Made by a program: the position numbers and the translations under genes. From NCBI GenBank assembly GCA_964563495.1, contig CAZLYK010000057.1:1-29773 (forward strand): a stretch of DNA of 29,773 bases, written 5' to 3'. The stretch comes from CAZLYK01 sp964563495 (GTDB taxonomy: Bacteria; Acidobacteriota; Blastocatellia; RBC074). Of the stretch, positions 8,315-16,482 are shown piece by piece (position 1 is the stretch's first letter; every line of letters starts with the position of its first letter). The notes under the pieces were generated by a model. The model did no database searches. It worked only from the letters and a program-made list of their open reading frames with translations, and was not told where the DNA came from.

Positions 8315-8384
8315 AAAAAAATTGCAGGATTACAGGAGATCCAATTTCCTGTAATCCTGCAAAAATCCTGTCAATCCTATCTCT
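8315..8384. repeat. AATAGACAGGAT family copy R2 (partly eroded)
   Basis: Inner arms 8322-8337 and 8347-8362 (TTGCAGGATTACAGGA and its complement) pair perfectly around a 9-nt loop. The outer right half (CAGGATTGACAGG read on the minus strand) is present, but its left partner is lost. It lies just after the yjbQ-like stop and upstream of the permease operon, with T-rich flanks, so it is a probable terminator for yjbQ. Confidence 0.75.
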
Positions 8385-8391
8385 TACCTCA

Positions 8392-8841
8392 CTATTCGCC
8401 GGCCTGCCCGATCACCATGATCGAAATGCTGCGCTCGCGCGAGTCATCGAGCTCGACAAAGAAGATGCTCTGCCAGGTCCCGAGCTGCATCCGGCCATCG
8501 ACGACATTGATGCAGACCGAGGTCGGCAGAAACAATGCCTTGCAGTGCGAATGACCGTTGGCCGGCTCGTCCGGGGGGATGTCGACGCGCCGGCTGAAAT
8601 CGTTGTGCTCATACTCGTCCTCACGAGGCGCCATTCGCTCGAGCATCCGGCTCAGATCTTCGAGCAATAACGGCTCGTTCTCGTTGACGATCAGAGCCGT
8701 CGTCGTGTGACGCGATTGGACATTGACCCAGCCATGCCGGATCCCGGACCGGGTGACGACCTGGGCGATATGCTTGGTCAGGTCGATAAACTGCAAACAG
8801 GTCGAGGTCTGGATCCGGATCTGGGTGTGATGCGTCTTCAT
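8392..8841 (-). CDS. YjbQ/UPF0047 family protein (secondary thiamine-phosphate synthase-like)
   Basis: A 149-aa single-domain protein of the YjbQ family (UPF0047), some members of which have weak thiamine-phosphate synthase activity. The biological role is otherwise unsettled. It shows the family's SRHTTTALIVNENEPLLLEDL stretch (conserved His and Asn-Glu), a YEHND segment, GHSHCKALFLPTS, and the GRMQLGTWQSIFFVELD core ending in a short beta tail. The ATG at 8841 gives a product of family length aligned with known N-termini. An ATG at 8886 with AAGGTGA 5 nt upstream would add 15 residues and is a real alternative, while the 8991 reading is unlikely. A short hairpin repeat (8953-8969) and the regulator gene lie upstream on the same strand. 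Confidence 0.85.
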   Translation of the reverse strand: MKTHHTQIRIQTSTCLQFIDLTKHIAQVVTRSGIRHGWVNVQSRHTTTALIVNENEPLLLEDLSRMLERMAPREDEYEHNDFSRRVDIPPDEPANGHSHCKALFLPTSVCINVVDGRMQLGTWQSIFFVELDDSRERSISIMVIGQAGE

Positions 8842-8945
8842 GACGGCCACCGCAGTCTCTTCGATCAGAGCAAATTGGTACATGGAATCACCTTCTGGTT
8901 TATCAAGCGCTTTGCTTATCAAAGTCTCCTCCTCTGAAAAAAGCC

Positions 8946-8969
8946 TGGGAACGCGGGCGTCCCGCCCGC
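8946..8969. repeat. Short GGGNACGC hairpin repeat, copy 1
   Basis: GGGAACGC leads into a perfect 7-bp stem GCGGGCG/CGCCCGC (8953-8959 and 8963-8969) with loop TCC. It sits just past the 3' end of the winged-helix regulator gene. A second copy with a different but equally paired stem is at 11022-11044. It could act as a weak terminator. Confidence 0.55.
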
Positions 8970-8980
8970 TTGGATCGCGT

Positions 8981-9379
8981 TCAACGTTCACGGGCCGCGC
9001 GGATCAAAGCTTCCATATGGTCCAGATACCTCTCCAAAGCGCGACGGCCGGCCGCCGTCAGGCGATATTCGGTCTTCGGGATCCGCCCGTCAAACGATTT
9101 GATACAGGTGATATATTCGGCTTCTTCGAGCTTACGCGCATGGACACTGATGTTACCATCTGTCGTCTTGAGCATCTCTTTGAGCTCGTTGAAAGTCAGC
9201 GATTCAATCGCCGCCAGCGCACTGACAATCCCCAACCGCATCCGTTCGTGGATCAGATTGTCGAGCTCCGGCGCCTTTTCAGCTGCGCGCATGGCCTGGA
9301 TCGCCCGGGCGGCGCCTCGCGGCCGCTGGCTCTGCGACTTGCCATGCTGGGCGGATGTTCGGGCAGTCTGTCTAGCCAC
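8981..9379 (-). CDS. Winged-helix transcriptional regulator (HTH_34-like)
   Basis: A 132-aa DNA-binding protein. After a basic, probably disordered N-terminus of about 30 residues comes a MarR/PadR-like winged helix: LIHERMRLGIVSALAAIESL, FNELKEMLKTTDGNISVHAR (recognition helix), a wing with GRIPKTEYRLTAAGRRAL, and a C-terminal dimerisation helix. This is the HTH_34-type domain found in many single-domain regulators. A GTG start at 9379 is chosen because GAGGAGG lies 4 nt upstream and the start overlaps the stop of the membrane-protein gene (shared GTGGCTAG). The ATG at 9394 has no such support. The overlap implies translational coupling and suggests the regulator controls its membrane-protein partner. 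The effector is unknown. Confidence 0.82.
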   Translation of the reverse strand: MARQTARTSAQHGKSQSQRPRGAARAIQAMRAAEKAPELDNLIHERMRLGIVSALAAIESLTFNELKEMLKTTDGNISVHARKLEEAEYITCIKSFDGRIPKTEYRLTAAGRRALERYLDHMEALIRAARER

Positions 9380-9995
9380 CGTGCCTCCTCGCAATGATTA
9401 TTCCAAAGACAATGTGCAGGCCGCCGAATCCGACGGCCATGAGAAAATTACACCAGGCGATCGGCGCCAGTAGGGCGACGACGCCGACCAGCATAAACCC
9501 CATCCCCATGACCGGAACGACCTTGACCGAAAACGCCCCGCCCGTGACAACCCCCGTCCCGTATAAGAGCAGCCAGACCCCAGGTAAGGCGCCGTAAGCC
9601 TCGGCCCGCGCCAACGCGATCGAGAGCACCGCCCCGGCCAGCAGCGGCGGCGCCAGACTGAGCGTAAATTTACGCCCCGGCCCCGAGAGCAATTTCAACT
9701 TCGCCGCCCGCGCCTTGCGCTTCATCATGAGCCCGCCAATCGCCAGCGCCAGCGGAAGCTCCGCCGCCCAGACCATCATCCATTCGTGCTCATCCTTGAT
9801 CATCGTCGCCGCCGCCGCCGCCGCCAGTGCCGTCACCCCGATGATCACTCCGCCCCACCCCGGCACCGCCGTGAACGACGATGCCCGCTCCATCGTCTCG
9901 CGGATGTACCGCAGGTTGTCCATCGCCCGTCCGTGCAACGACGAGGTCGATGACGTCTCGGGCGGTTCCGATTGAGCCGGGCGAACTGAACTCAT
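9372..9995 (-). CDS. Hypothetical multi-pass membrane protein
   Basis: About 207 aa. A soluble N-terminus of about 45 residues contains NLRYIRETMERASSFTAVPG. It is followed by roughly six hydrophobic segments, among them GVIIGVTALAAAAAATMI, MVWAAELPLALAIGGLMM, LAPPLLAGAVLSIAL and WLLLYGTGVVTGGAFS. No enzymatic motif is visible. I do not recognise a named family. It overlaps the start of the downstream winged-helix gene by 8 nt, and such a membrane protein plus small winged-helix regulator is a recurrent pairing. The start is uncertain: ATGs at 9995, 10010 and 10034 are all possible and none has a strong ribosome site. Confidence 0.7.
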   Translation of the reverse strand: MSSVRPAQSEPPETSSTSSLHGRAMDNLRYIRETMERASSFTAVPGWGGVIIGVTALAAAAAATMIKDEHEWMMVWAAELPLALAIGGLMMKRKARAAKLKLLSGPGRKFTLSLAPPLLAGAVLSIALARAEAYGALPGVWLLLYGTGVVTGGAFSVKVVPVMGMGFMLVGVVALLAPIAWCNFLMAVGFGGLHIVFGIIIARRHGG

Positions 9996-10111
9996 AACGC
10001 GGCGAATCATATAACGTTGCTTAAAGCATGACAAGTACTTTTTCCCACAAAGCAGACCCTCCCCGAATTATTCGGCGTGTGTGCTTCTCGTCTGGCTGGA
10101 GCGGGTAGTCC

Positions 10112-10867
10112 TCAGAATTTACGACCGCGGTTTTGTGCGATCTTCTGCCGGTAATCCTCCCCTTTGATCTTGACTAATTTGCACATCTCGAAAAGACGCG
10201 AGCGCAACCGCACGCCGACGCGGTCAGTGAGGGTCTCTTCATTTGGATTCTCGGATTCTTCAAGGTAGTTGGAAGTGAAGATGGTCACTTTTTTGTCGTT
10301 GTAGCGGGTATTAATGATCTGGGTCATGGTGTCACGGACCCAATCGGTCGGTTTTGAGGCGCCCAGTTCATCGAGCACCAGGACCTCGGCCTGATAAACC
10401 GGCTCGAGCACTCCCTGCTCGGTCATTTTGGAGACCGGGTTGTAGCTGTCCTGAATCTCCTTGAGCAGATCCCGGAAATCGTAAAACAGACAAGGTATGC
10501 CTTTATCGATCAGGGCCTTGATCGTCGCGACCGCGAGATGGGTCTTGCCCACCCCGCACGGGCCCAGAAAGATCAATCCCAGATCGAGCACCGGGTATTC
10601 GCGAACCAGCTTTTGAGCGTCATTCAACGCGTGCGACTGCGAACGAAAGATCTCATCGGCCGTGAAATTATTGCCCTGGGGATGGTAATTTTCGAATGAG
10701 CAGTTCTCGTACCGTTTGGGAATATTCGCGGCGAGCTGGAGCTGGTCGCGGCGTGCGCTCCGGCGGCAGCGACACTGCCGCACGCCTTTGCCCTCAACCA
10801 GTTCCCATCCGGTGCCACTGCAATATTGACAGTCCAATTGCTGGAGATTTTGCGATTCCGGGGACAT
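10112..10867 (-). CDS. DnaC/IstB-like AAA+ ATP-binding protein
   Basis: A 251-aa cytosolic AAA+ ATPase of the DnaC/DnaI/IstB group, a likely helicase loader. The N-terminus has a Cys cluster (CQYCSGTG ... CRCRR) typical of a small zinc-binding domain in DnaI/DnaC-like loaders. Then come FENYHPQG, Walker A GPCGVGKTHLA, Walker B VLVLDELGA, a sensor-1 region ending IFTSNY, and an arginine-rich C-terminus (DRVGVRLRSRLFEMC). No IS21 transposase (istA) is adjacent, which favours a chromosomal helicase loader over a transposition protein. The start at 10867 gives MSPESQ. An in-frame GTG at 10918 would prepend three repeats of a 4-residue unit encoded by a 12-bp tandem repeat, and this is less likely. 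Confidence 0.85.
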   Translation of the reverse strand: MSPESQNLQQLDCQYCSGTGWELVEGKGVRQCRCRRSARRDQLQLAANIPKRYENCSFENYHPQGNNFTADEIFRSQSHALNDAQKLVREYPVLDLGLIFLGPCGVGKTHLAVATIKALIDKGIPCLFYDFRDLLKEIQDSYNPVSKMTEQGVLEPVYQAEVLVLDELGASKPTDWVRDTMTQIINTRYNDKKVTIFTSNYLEESENPNEETLTDRVGVRLRSRLFEMCKLVKIKGEDYRQKIAQNRGRKF

Positions 10868-10871
10868 CAAT

Positions 10872-10907
10872 CTTAATACCTGGCTTAATACCTGGCTTAA
10901 TACCTGG
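10872..10907. repeat. 12-bp tandem repeat, three copies
   Basis: CTTAATACCTGG occurs three times head to tail (10872-10883, 10884-10895, 10896-10907), exactly upstream of the dnaC-like start codon at 10867. Read on the minus strand it is in frame and would encode Q-V-L-S units if translation began at 10918. It may be an operator array or a simple slippage repeat. Confidence 0.85.
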
Positions 10908-11021
10908 CGACTGAACACCTCTATTTGTCGTGAGCGAGTGTAAACACCAGCCGATCAGTTAGTCGCGCATTATATGGAAGCCGCCTGACCATTTCAAGAA
11001 TCCTGGTGATGAAATTCTCCC

Positions 11022-11044
11022 GGGTACGCACGCTTCGAGCGTGC
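11022..11044. repeat. Short GGGNACGC hairpin repeat, copy 2
   Basis: GGGTACGC leads into the perfect 7-bp stem GCACGCT/AGCGTGC (11028-11034 and 11038-11044). It is the counterpart of the copy at 8946-8969, with a different but fully paired stem. It sits in the divergent gap 10868-11128. A further imperfect stem pairs 11045-11063 with 11082-11101 across the 5' leader of the gene at 11129. I saw no clear promoter in this gap. Confidence 0.55.
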
Positions 11045-11128
11045 CTGATCCGGCCGGTTTTGCCTTTTCCTTCGACCAGGAGGTAAAATCCGGACGGATC
11101 AAAAAAACAAGAGAATCAGGTGATCGCC

Positions 11129-11368
11129 ATGCAGAGAAAAAAGTTATCCGGTCTTTTGACAACGGCTCTCGGGCTGCTGCTCGTCGGATCGTCGATCACG
11201 CCGGTCGCGGCTCAAAACCGGACCGCGCAGAGCGCCAAAAAGAGCAAAGCCGCCGAATCGTGCGACGGCGCGCTCGATATCGTGCCGAGCAAGCCGATGA
11301 CCTTTGTCCGCAAACGCCGCCCACCCGCCCCCGCTCAAGCCAAACCCGCAGATCAAAAGGTGAAATAG
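11129..11368 (+). CDS. Small exported hypothetical protein
   Basis: A 79-aa protein with a clear Sec signal peptide: basic MQRKK, hydrophobic LLTTALGLLLVGSSI, and a probable cleavage after TPVAAQ near residue 27. The mature part is short, basic and Pro/Lys/Ala-rich with a single Cys, and no domain is recognised. The ATG at 11129 is chosen. A GTG at 11120 would add three residues. The TAG stop lies inside the repeat element R3 (AAATAGACAGG), which fills the whole gap to the next gene. It is probably co-transcribed with the copper-binding lipoprotein gene at 11411. Confidence 0.6.
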   Translation: MQRKKLSGLLTTALGLLLVGSSITPVAAQNRTAQSAKKSKAAESCDGALDIVPSKPMTFVRKRRPPAPAQAKPADQKVK

Positions 11369-11410
11369 ACAGGATTAACCAGGATCAAAGACAAGGCAGA
11401 AAACATCCTG
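11364..11410 (+). repeat. AATAGACAGGAT family copy R3 (left arm and loop only)
   Basis: The copy begins AATAGACAGGATTAACCAGG and continues into a loop-like AAAGACAAGGCAGA that matches the loop of copy R4, then ends CATCCTG directly at the ATG at 11411. Its first bases supply the TAG stop of the preceding gene. The right arm is almost completely missing, so no long hairpin can form. Confidence 0.7.
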
Positions 11411-11740
11411 ATGCGATCAAGTATTTTGATTATCTCAGTTATCTCGCTCATCTTACCGGCGGCCGGCTGCCGGTCGACTCAGCCGGATCAAACGGTCCAA
11501 CCCGTCGTTCGCCGCTATCAGCTCACAGGCCGGGTCGAATCGATCGATTTCGAACGCAACCGCGTCACGATCAATCACGAAGAGATCAAAGATTACATGG
11601 ACGCCATGACCATGAGCTTCGCCGTCAAGGACGAAAAGATCCTGCGCCGGCTGAAATCAGGCGATCGGATACGCGCAACCCTGGTCCACGATTCATCGAC
11701 CAACCTCTCCTGGCTTGAAGAGGTGAATAGAGAGGATTGA
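11411..11740 (+). CDS. CusF-like copper-binding lipoprotein
   Basis: A 109-aa protein. It has a signal peptide with a lipobox-like PAAGC (Cys20), so it is probably anchored at the outer face of a membrane. From about residue 34 it shows a CusF-type beta-barrel: GRVESIDFERNRVTINHEEI, then MDAMTMSFAVKDEKIL, LKSGDRIRATLV. The His in INHEE and the Met-x-Met in MTM correspond to Cu(I)/Ag(I) ligands of CusF, while the cation-pi Trp of CusF is not seen. A role in periplasmic copper binding or transfer is likely, but no Cus efflux or SCO gene is adjacent. Its last codons (VNRED and TGA) are formed by the start of repeat R4. It has no strong Shine-Dalgarno site. Confidence 0.75.
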   Translation: MRSSILIISVISLILPAAGCRSTQPDQTVQPVVRRYQLTGRVESIDFERNRVTINHEEIKDYMDAMTMSFAVKDEKILRRLKSGDRIRATLVHDSSTNLSWLEEVNRED

Positions 11741-11827
11741 CAGGATTTTACCGGATTAAACAGGATCAAAGACAAAGCAGAGAAAGATCCTGTTTAATCC
11801 GGTAAAATCCTGTCAATCCTCTCTATT
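11726..11827. repeat. AATAGACAGGAT family copy R4, 42-bp perfect arms
   Basis: Arms 11726-11767 and 11786-11827 are exact reverse complements. The loop is 18 nt, A-rich, and similar to the one in R3. The left edge encodes the last residues and stop of the copper-binding protein, and the right edge is 2 nt from the stop of the convergent methyltransferase gene. It therefore occupies the whole convergent gap and fits a bidirectional terminator. Confidence 0.88.
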
Positions 11828-11829
11828 TC

Positions 11830-12654
11830 TTACTTCTCTCCGATCACCAGCGTGGCCTTGATCGAGACGTCGAAATCCATGTCATGGCGCTCGCGGTCTA
11901 TCGTCTTGCCCAGTTGCCGGCGCACGCGTCGCCGCGTCTCCTGATCAGAAATGACGGCCAGCCAGTCTTCCAAAAAAAAATCATCGACCAGCGGGGCTTC
12001 GAAGAACGCCCTGGAATCGGGGTAATCGAATCTCTCTTTATGGGTGACGCTGCGGACGTGTTTGAGCCCGGCCTCAACCGCCAATTGCTCTGCGTCTGAG
12101 ACGGTCAAACGCTCGGTGACCAGGGCTTCGATCTGCGGCGTCAGATCGGTCAGGTCGAGATCGTATAGCGCTTCCCAGTAGAGCGAGAAAAATTCATCGA
12201 AGCTGCCGCGTGTCGTCAATTTGAGCGCGACAATCGCACCTCTCCTGGCCACGCGCGCGAGCTCCTTGAGAGCCGCGCCGATCTGGTCCGCCGGGAGCAT
12301 TGAAGCGTCGCCGATGACCAGATCGAATTCGTCATCCGCCAGGTTGAGCCCGGTCAGCGAGCCCTGCGCAAAAGTCACCCGCTTCAGTTTTTTGAGCTCG
12401 GCCTTGCCCCACGCCAACGCCAATCGCTCGGGGCTGGGATCGATGCCGACCACTTCGGTCTTTTCGCCGCCCCTGATCGCCAGATCGACTGCATAACCGC
12501 CGGTCCCGCATCCCGCGTCAAGAAACTTCCCCTCCGCCGGCAGCTTGACCTCATCATCAACCAGGCTGTCGAATGCCTCGCGCCACCCCGGCACGATGTA
12601 TAGATCGTATAGATAAGCCAGCTCCTTCGGGTCTTTCGTCGTGGCTTTTTTCAT
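11830..12654 (-). CDS. Class I SAM-dependent methyltransferase
   Basis: A 274-aa cytosolic protein with the class I methyltransferase fold. Motif I is FLDAGCGTGGYAVDLA (about residues 44-59). An acidic residue after beta-2 lies in VVGIDPSPERLALA, motif II in FDLVIGDASMLPAD, and motif III in ELARVARRGAIVALKL. The C-terminal roughly 110 residues form a variable substrate-recognition part (SFDEFFSLYWEALYDLDLTD). The substrate cannot be told. It follows the pullulanase gene by 17 nt on the same strand, with a short repeat copy in that gap, and may be the last gene of the malQ-pulA transcript, ending at hairpin R4. There is no strong ribosome site at the ATG at 12654. Confidence 0.85.
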   Translation of the reverse strand: MKKATTKDPKELAYLYDLYIVPGWREAFDSLVDDEVKLPAEGKFLDAGCGTGGYAVDLAIRGGEKTEVVGIDPSPERLALAWGKAELKKLKRVTFAQGSLTGLNLADDEFDLVIGDASMLPADQIGAALKELARVARRGAIVALKLTTRGSFDEFFSLYWEALYDLDLTDLTPQIEALVTERLTVSDAEQLAVEAGLKHVRSVTHKERFDYPDSRAFFEAPLVDDFFLEDWLAVISDQETRRRVRRQLGKTIDRERHDMDFDVSIKATLVIGEK

Positions 12655-12671
12655 GCTTTTACCGGGCAGGA

Positions 12672-14603
<1,932 letters not shown>

Positions 14604-14607
14604 GTTT

Positions 14608-14701
14608 AAATAGACAGGATCGACAGGATTTTTGCAGGACTGAACAAGCTATGGGGGCAGCTTGTTCAATCCTGCAAAAATCCTGTCGATCCTGTCTATT
14701 T
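14608..14701. repeat. AATAGACAGGAT family copy R6, 43-nt arms
   Basis: Arms 14608-14650 and 14659-14701 pair at 42 of 43 positions around the loop ATGGGGGC. Its tip (TGAACAAGCT) is shared with R1. It fills the gap between malQ and pulA: its minus-strand start AAATAGACAGG contains the malQ TAG stop, and its other end is 4 nt from the pulA ATG. Confidence 0.9.
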
Positions 14702-16246
14702 TTCCTTTCTCAATCTTTCACGATTGCGGCCATAAATTTCCGTCAACTCCGCCAGCCTCTCGCGAACCCGCGTAGTCAACTGGTCGGCCGTGTATCGCCA
14801 TCCCCAATTGCCGCTCTCGCGCGCCGGGATATTCATCCGCGCTTCGCTCCCGCACCCCAGTACATCCTGCAATGGAACGATCGCCGTGTTCGCCACCGAT
14901 GAGAGCGCCAGCCTGATGAAGTCCCAGTTGATCTCTTTCCCGTTGGTTCCCAGATACTTGAGTACGAAATCACGCTCCTTCTCCACCTCTTCGTCCGTCC
15001 GCGTGCTGTCGCCGGTCCCGTCACTGGTAAACCATCCGATCGTCGTGTCATTGTCGTGCGTCCCGGTATAGACGACCGAGTTCGGCTCGAAATTATACGG
15101 CTTGAACTCGTCGGCCTGAGAATCGGTCCCGAAGGCGAACTGCAAAATTCGCATGCCGGGAAAGCCGAAATCCTCGCGCAGCTGCTTGACCTCGGGCGTG
15201 ATGAAGCCCAGATCCTCGGCGATGATCGGCATCATGCCGAGAACCTGCTTGATCGCGTTGAAGAAATCCGCTCCCGGCCCCTCCTCCCAATCACCCTTGA
15301 TCGCCGTGGTCTCTCTCCCCGGCACCGCCCAATACTTCTCAAACCCGCGAAAATGGTCCAACCGCACCAGATCGACCAGCGCCAGCGTAGCCATGATCCG
15401 CTGAATCCACCATTGATAACCCCCGTGCTTCATGAGGTCCCACCGGTAGAGCGGGTTCCCCCATAACTGCCCCGTCTCGCTGAAATAGTCCGGCGGCACC
15501 CCGGCGACCTTGGTCGGCTCGCCCCTCTCATCCAGAAAGAAGAGCTCGGGATTTCCCCAGACATCGGCGCTGTCGTGGGCGACGAAGATCGGAATGTCGC
15601 CGATGATCTTGATCCCTTTGCCGTTGGCGTAATTCGCCAGCTTCAACCATTGCCTGAAGAAGAGAAATTGAAGAAATTTTTGACGGCTGATCTCGAGGGC
15701 ATGATTCTCACGGAAGTAATGGAGCGCCTTGTCTTCACGGTCGCGCAGGTACCGATCCCACTTCGTCCACCCCTTCCCATCATACGTGTCCTTGATCGAG
15801 CGGAAGAGCGCATAATCATCGATCCACCATTCGACGTGATCGATAAACCTCAGGTACTCATCCCTTATCTCCTCTGTTCCGCGCTCGACAAAATTATGGT
15901 GAGCCCGCGCCAGCATCCTGCTCTTGTACTCGATCACCGGCCCGTAATCGACCCGCTCCTCCGGGAAGAACGGGGCGTGCTCCAGATCCGCCTGATCGAG
16001 CAACCCATCCTGGACCAGCAGGTCCAGACTGACCAGCAGCGGGTTGCCGGCAAAGGCCGAAAAACATTGATAGGGTGAATCGCCGTATCCGGTCGGCCCG
16101 AGCGGCAAGACCTGCCAGAGGCTCTGCCCCGTCGCTTCAAGAAAATCCACGAAATCATATGCGGCCTGTCCCAGATCGCCAATCCCATATCGCCCGGGCA
16201 ATGATGTCGGGTGAAGCAAAATTCCACTTGCTCTCGGAAAACTCAT
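14696..16246 (-). CDS. malQ: 4-alpha-glucanotransferase (amylomaltase, GH77)
   Basis: A 516-aa cytosolic disproportionating enzyme that transfers alpha-1,4-glucan segments between chains. GH77 marks are ASGILLHPTSLPGRYGIGDLG at the N-terminus, nucleophile Asp297 in VRLDHFRGF, acid/base Glu344 in IIAEDLGF, and Asp398 in GTHDNDTTIGW. The length is typical of short bacterial MalQ. The start at 16246 (MSFPRAS) has AGAGGAGAG 4 nt upstream. That site is the tail of the two-hairpin element copy B (16252-16326), so translation may depend on that structure. Downstream, the stop codon is inside repeat R6 and pulA follows. The pair suits turnover of glycogen made by GlgA. Confidence 0.95.
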   Translation of the reverse strand: MSFPRASGILLHPTSLPGRYGIGDLGQAAYDFVDFLEATGQSLWQVLPLGPTGYGDSPYQCFSAFAGNPLLVSLDLLVQDGLLDQADLEHAPFFPEERVDYGPVIEYKSRMLARAHHNFVERGTEEIRDEYLRFIDHVEWWIDDYALFRSIKDTYDGKGWTKWDRYLRDREDKALHYFRENHALEISRQKFLQFLFFRQWLKLANYANGKGIKIIGDIPIFVAHDSADVWGNPELFFLDERGEPTKVAGVPPDYFSETGQLWGNPLYRWDLMKHGGYQWWIQRIMATLALVDLVRLDHFRGFEKYWAVPGRETTAIKGDWEEGPGADFFNAIKQVLGMMPIIAEDLGFITPEVKQLREDFGFPGMRILQFAFGTDSQADEFKPYNFEPNSVVYTGTHDNDTTIGWFTSDGTGDSTRTDEEVEKERDFVLKYLGTNGKEINWDFIRLALSSVANTAIVPLQDVLGCGSEARMNIPARESGNWGWRYTADQLTTRVRERLAELTEIYGRNRERLRKEK

Positions 16247-16251
16247 TGGTT

Positions 16252-16326
16252 CTCTCCTCTGCAATTACTCCCGAGCGCTCGCGCTCGGGAGTAATTGCAA
16301 TCGTTTCAGGGCGTCGCTCAGCGACG
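16252..16326 (-). repeat. Two-hairpin 5'-UTR element ending in a Shine-Dalgarno site, copy B
   Basis: Read on the minus strand: hairpin CGTCGCT/AGCGACG, linker GCCCTGAAACGATT, and a long perfect hairpin (17-nt arms at 16261-16277 and 16282-16298). It ends in AGAGGAGAGA, the ribosome site of malQ. Layout and orientation relative to the gene match copy A at 5371-5443, and the linker is nearly identical, while the long-stem sequence differs at matching positions in both arms. Confidence 0.75.
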
Positions 16327-16373
16327 TTAAATAAAATGAGCGAAATATTACCACGGAGGACGACATGAAACGA

Positions 16374-16467
16374 AAATAGACAGGATCAACTGGATTAATG
16401 GCGTGATTAGCCGGATTGATCGATCCAGTTAATCCTGCCTTAAATCCTGTTGATCCTGTCTATTTCA
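16374..16467. repeat. AATAGACAGGAT family copy R7 (imperfect)
   Basis: The ends AATAGACAGGATCAAC and GTTGATCCTGTCTATT pair well, but the interior (TGGATTAATGGC against GCCTTAAATCC) has several mismatches. It lies between the 3' end of the NHL-protein gene and the 5' element of malQ, as a probable terminator of the former. Confidence 0.75.
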
Positions 16468-16482
16468 GAAGCAGGCTCGGGT

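Noticed and set aside
10112..10867. IS21-type element (istB) at the DnaC-like gene
   Set aside because: There is no istA transposase, terminal inverted repeats or target duplication nearby, and the Cys-rich N-terminus fits a helicase loader.
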